NCBI GenBank assembly: GCA_002104895.1
Contig: MCFG01000063.1
Coordinates: 138,501-202,500, forward strand
Length of the DNA stretch: 64,000 nucleotides
Source: Anaeromyces robustus
Taxonomy: Eukaryota > Neocallimastigomycota > Neocallimastigomycetes > Neocallimastigales > Neocallimastigaceae
Reading direction: 5' to 3'
The notes below the pieces were generated by a model. The model was not told where the DNA came from and made no database searches. It saw only the letters and a list, made by a program, of their open reading frames with translations. This document shows, one piece after another, positions 60,667 to 64,000 of the stretch. The stretch's first letter is position 1. The number at the start of each line of letters is the position of its first letter. The position numbers and the translations under genes are program-made.

Positions 60667-62823
60667 ATGGAAAAGTTAACTAATAATGATATTAACAGTT
60701 CTCTATGGGATTATCAAGAAGTTAAAAATAATTTATTATTTCAAATTAAAGAAAATAATTATGATAATTGTATGAAAATTGTTGAAAAATATGAAGATAT
60801 CTTTAGCCTTCATTTCAATGATGAAAAAAATGATATAAAAGATTTTGTAAAATAATTAAATGATGTATTTGTTAATACTGAATATATAAAGGAATTTTAT
60901 GCTGCTGAAAATATATTAAAAAAGGAAATCTTTTCTGATGTTCTTAATAAATTTAAAGAAAGTGATGTATTAATAAGAGCTTGTCAAAAAATGAACATGA
61001 ATACTATAAAATGGCTCATTAATAAAATGAATATAAATTATTGTGTTGCTGATGAGAATGGTATGACTGCTTTAATGTATGCTACTGAAAAATGGCCATT
61101 AGTATTTGTAGTAGAGAAATTATTAATTAAAAATAGGGATAGTCTTTTTATTACAGATAATGAAGGAAATACCTCATTATATCACAGTATTCATAATTTT
61201 AATATATTTAATAGAATTCTTTACGTCACAAAAGATATTGATCATATAAATAATAATAAAGAAACCATTATTTATTACTGTGGTAAAAATAAAGTATATA
61301 TTCCATTTAATGGTATATTAAAGATTCGTGATATAAATTTAAAAGCTAATCCAAATGTATTTATTGAGGAAGGAAAAAGGGTATTCCCAATATTAGTTCA
61401 AAATGATGATGATAAATTGTTAAAATATTTAGCTATACAATATTGCGCAATTTCTACTATTACGGGTACAAATATAATTAAATGTATCATTGATGATATT
61501 GGTGATAAATTATTTTCCATTTTAATTAAGAAATATTATGAAGCATATTTATCTGGTGATAAAGATTTATTTAATAATTATATTCGTATGCTTAAAGTTC
61601 TTATTTTTGATTTAGAATGTAATGTTAATTGTGCTATTGATGAAGAAGGTAATACTCCTCTTATGTTCTTTTTATTGATTGAAGACTATGCTTCTGCAAA
61701 TTATATGTTATCCTCTAAACCAGAGATTGATCTTTTAGTTAAAAATAAACATGGTATTAATGCTTCTTTCCTTTCTTTGTTCATTAAAGATGAAGAGAAG
61801 AAATTAAAAATGAAATTTTTAGAACATCCTTCTTTTGATAACTTTTTCCTTGATGAAAATAAAAATTATTTAATTACTCATTTTATTGTTAGAAATGCTT
61901 ATGATGAAGCATTACAAGTACTTAGTAAAAGTAAATACTTGTTAACCGTACAAAATGAAAAAGGAGAAAATACTCTTACTATCGCAATTAAATCTGGTCA
62001 TAGTGATATTTTACAAGATATATTTTTCCATAATGAAAGTTTAAATCAACAAGATACTTTCGGAAATACCGCACTTCATTATGCCATTGAATTAAAAGAT
62101 AAATATGCTATAATTATTTTAGCCTATTATGGTGCAGATACTAATATTAAAAATAATGAAGGTAAAACAGCTATGGATTTAGCCCATGAATGGAATGATG
62201 AAACCATTTTTGAATTATTGAATCATCCAGTAGAAGCCCTTAAGAAAAGGCAATCTAAAGTAAAAAAATTCTTTTCTAAATTGAATAAGGATTCTAAAGA
62301 TTCTAGTAAAAATAATTTATCATCTTCTACCGGTGAAAGTAGTAATTCAGATTTAGATAGTAGTATTAAAAATACGGATGAAGAAGAGAAATTTAATAAT
62401 ACTTTGAAAAAGAATAAGAAAATATTTTCAAGTTCATCGAGTATCAATAATAATAAATATTTGAATGATTATGAATATTTATTAAATAAAATCAAAACAG
62501 TGTATTCCATTTCTAATAATGGTACATCTGCTATTAAAAAATTAAATAATTTATACTTAATTAACAAAACATTAATTGATTATATACCATTTTATTGGGC
62601 ATTTTATTTATCATTAACTGCTTGTGTTATGGGATATCATTGGGAATATAAAAATGTTTATTTAAGTATAGATATTTCTCTTAAACCAGAGGTACCTGGT
62701 GATTTTATTAAAGGTAAAAAAGCTAAAGAAGCTGAGGATATATCATCCTATGCATCAACGAATGGAATCGGATATTCAAGTGATTTAGATTTCTGTGATA
62801 GTATTGATGATTTAATGTATTAA
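60667..62823 (+). CDS. Ankyrin-repeat protein with an in-frame TAA (or a 45-nt intron) near the start
   Basis: The frame from ATG 60667 is open except for TAA at 60853-60855 and continues in the same frame to 62823, for 718 codons in all. Downstream ankyrin repeats include DENGMTALMYATEKWPLVFV, DNEGNTSLYHSIH, DEEGNTPLMFFL, QQDTFGNTALHYAIELKDKY, AIIILAYYGADTNIKNNEGK and TAMDLA. A Ser-rich charged stretch (encoded about 62280-62400) and a C-terminal segment with FYWAFYLSLTACVMGYHW follow. A candidate intron (GT at 60847, AG at 60891, 45 nt, phase 0) would remove the stop and keep the frame. Otherwise this is a nonsense allele, or translation starts at 60991 (610 residues). There is no signal peptide; it is probably an intracellular interaction protein. 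Confidence 0.7.
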
Positions 62824-63152
62824 AATGTTAACTATAGAAAAAAATATATATATTTTTGATTTATTATTATTTAAATTTAAACTTTACTTTTATTTCTTTT
62901 CCTTTTTTTTAATAAAGAAGAAAAAAAAAATAGAATAAGTTTTTTTTCCTAGAAATTTTTTTTTTAACTCCTATTGTAATATATTTTTTTAATTATATCC
63001 AATATTTAATATTTAAAAATAAATAAAATAATAATTAAATAATAAAAATAACAAAATTATATAATAAAAATTATAATAAATATTTGTGCTAATAATATTT
63101 TGATGGAACAATTTTTATTTTAATTAAATAATTTTATATATTAATTATTTAA

Positions 63153-63186
<34 letters not shown>

Positions 63187-63191
63187 GAAAT

Positions 63192-63194
<3 letters not shown>

Positions 63195-63226
<32 letters not shown>

Positions 63227-63268
63227 GGATAGATCAATTTTACTTTAATTCTATATTTAGAATTAAGG
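63195..63268 (-). repeat. Dispersed repeat, copy C, with poly(A)-like end
   Basis: On the minus strand it reads TTAATTCTAAATATAGAATT, AAAGTAAAATTGATCTATCC, TATT, then a 28-nt A tract. The body matches copies A and B; those continue past TATT, whereas this one ends in A's. It could be the 3' end of a retroposed copy. Confidence 0.65.
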
Positions 63269-63593
63269 GCTGTATGGATTTATTGTTTTTAAATATTATT
63301 ATACTACTTTTTTTCCTCCAGTATTATTTACTATTATCTATAATATATTACTGGTTTTTTATTTTTTTTTAGTATCATTTTTTTTCATTATGTGTTTTTT
63401 TATGATTCATGTATTTTAATATTTAAATTCAATAAAGTTGACGTACAAATTGTGTGCCATAAAAAAAAAAAAAAATTTTTTTTTTTTTTTTTTTGAAAAT
63501 TTTTTACTTTTTGTTTATTTTTAAAAAAACAAGTAAAAAAAATATAATTTTAAAATCATTATTAAAAAAATAGTAAATGAGGTGTTAAAAAAA

Positions 63594-63662
63594 AATGATG
63601 AATGGTATGATATCATTGAATCTACACTAAAACCAACACCTCCTCCTATTACTGAAATATAA
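63594..63662 (+). pseudogene. Relic of a dockerin end and linker
   Basis: This frame encodes NDEWYDIIESTLKPTPPPIT followed by EI and a stop. It parallels the PLC protein's third dockerin end and linker, ENDEWCGIIEPTSNPTLSPN followed by TEI, with the conserved Cys changed to Tyr. It is the only GC-richer patch in this gap and has no start codon or upstream module. Confidence 0.45.
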
Positions 63663-63779
63663 ATACTTTTTTTTTAGAAATAAGTCAATAACAATAAAGA
63701 ATACCTAAAAATGAAATAGATATTCTTTAAAAATTTTTTATAGGATAAAAATATGTAAAAAAAAATAATATAATTTAAA

Positions 63780-63833
<54 letters not shown>

Positions 63834-64000
63834 TTATATAATTATTATTATTATTATTAATGTTATGTTAAGATTAATTATTAATTAAATATATAAATGA
63901 ATAAGGTTTAGGTTTAGATGCTAGTCGTTTATTAAATTTACTTTTAATAAAGATAAATTTATATAAATTTTATATAAATGATATTCTATATGTCTATATA

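Larger units (their letters stand above)
62824..64000. other. AT-rich end of window with repeat and relic
   Basis: Contains a 28-T run plus dispersed repeat copy C (63195-63268), a dockerin-linker relic (63594-63662), and an (AAT)n array (about 63782-63832). No intact gene. Confidence 0.6.

Noticed and set aside
63782-63832. Possible CRISPR or satellite at the AAT array
   Set aside because: It is an uninterrupted trinucleotide microsatellite without spacers.

Overview
The window looks like nuclear DNA of an anaerobic gut fungus (Neocallimastigomycota). Intergenic DNA is almost pure A+T (long poly-A/T runs, TTTA/AAT microsatellites, AT hairpins), and genes stand out as islands of more balanced codons. 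Two secreted proteins carry the Cys-rich fungal dockerin (CBM10-like) module, and a third gene resembles the Cys-rich repeats of fungal scaffoldins. These are hallmarks of the cellulosome of this phylum. The genus cannot be fixed from the sequence alone.

Layout, left to right. 1-1882: 3' part of a scaffoldin-like gene with one intron and a long Asp/Glu/Asn tail. 3574-5700: 17-unit divergent ankyrin-like protein. 7927-9078 (-): UDP-glucose 4-epimerase. 11193-11265 (-): tRNA-Val(UAC). 14771-15637: BspA-type leucine-rich-repeat protein. 16271-19584 (-): two-exon class C-like GPCR with a large extracellular binding domain and an Asn-rich tail. 19585-29315: gene-poor AT desert holding a decayed coding region (about 26930-28351), a perfect 38-bp palindrome and a 45-bp tandem repeat. 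29316-30329 (-): secreted GH108-like muramidase. 36308-38278: CotH-kinase-fold protein with two dockerins. 40076-43435 (-): PI-PLC-like protein with three dockerins and several beta-trefoil lectin blocks. 44265-46604: two copies of a tRNA-derived SINE. 48493-49081: decayed gene. 50417-59300: a duplicated block with two nearly identical Cys-rich membrane proteins, a third fragment, and a truncated subtilase/CBM18 gene. 60667-62823: ankyrin protein with an in-frame stop. 63594-63662: relic of a dockerin linker.

How the genes fit together. The dockerin proteins, and possibly the scaffoldin-like gene, belong to the extracellular plant-wall-degrading complex. The muramidase and PI-PLC look bacterial in type, fitting the known horizontal transfer from rumen bacteria into these fungi. 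GalE is housekeeping galactose/UDP-sugar metabolism. The GPCR, whose ectodomain resembles a solute-binding protein, may sense extracellular nutrients. The two ankyrin proteins and the LRR protein are probably intracellular interaction scaffolds.

The most unusual items are the SINE with a perfect 14-bp target-site duplication, a sharply bounded 663-bp identical tract between the two Cys-rich paralogues (likely gene conversion), the ankyrin gene whose only stop sits in a possible 45-nt intron, and several perfect hairpins of 19-24 bp stem. I found no CRISPR array, rRNA or bacterial-style operon.
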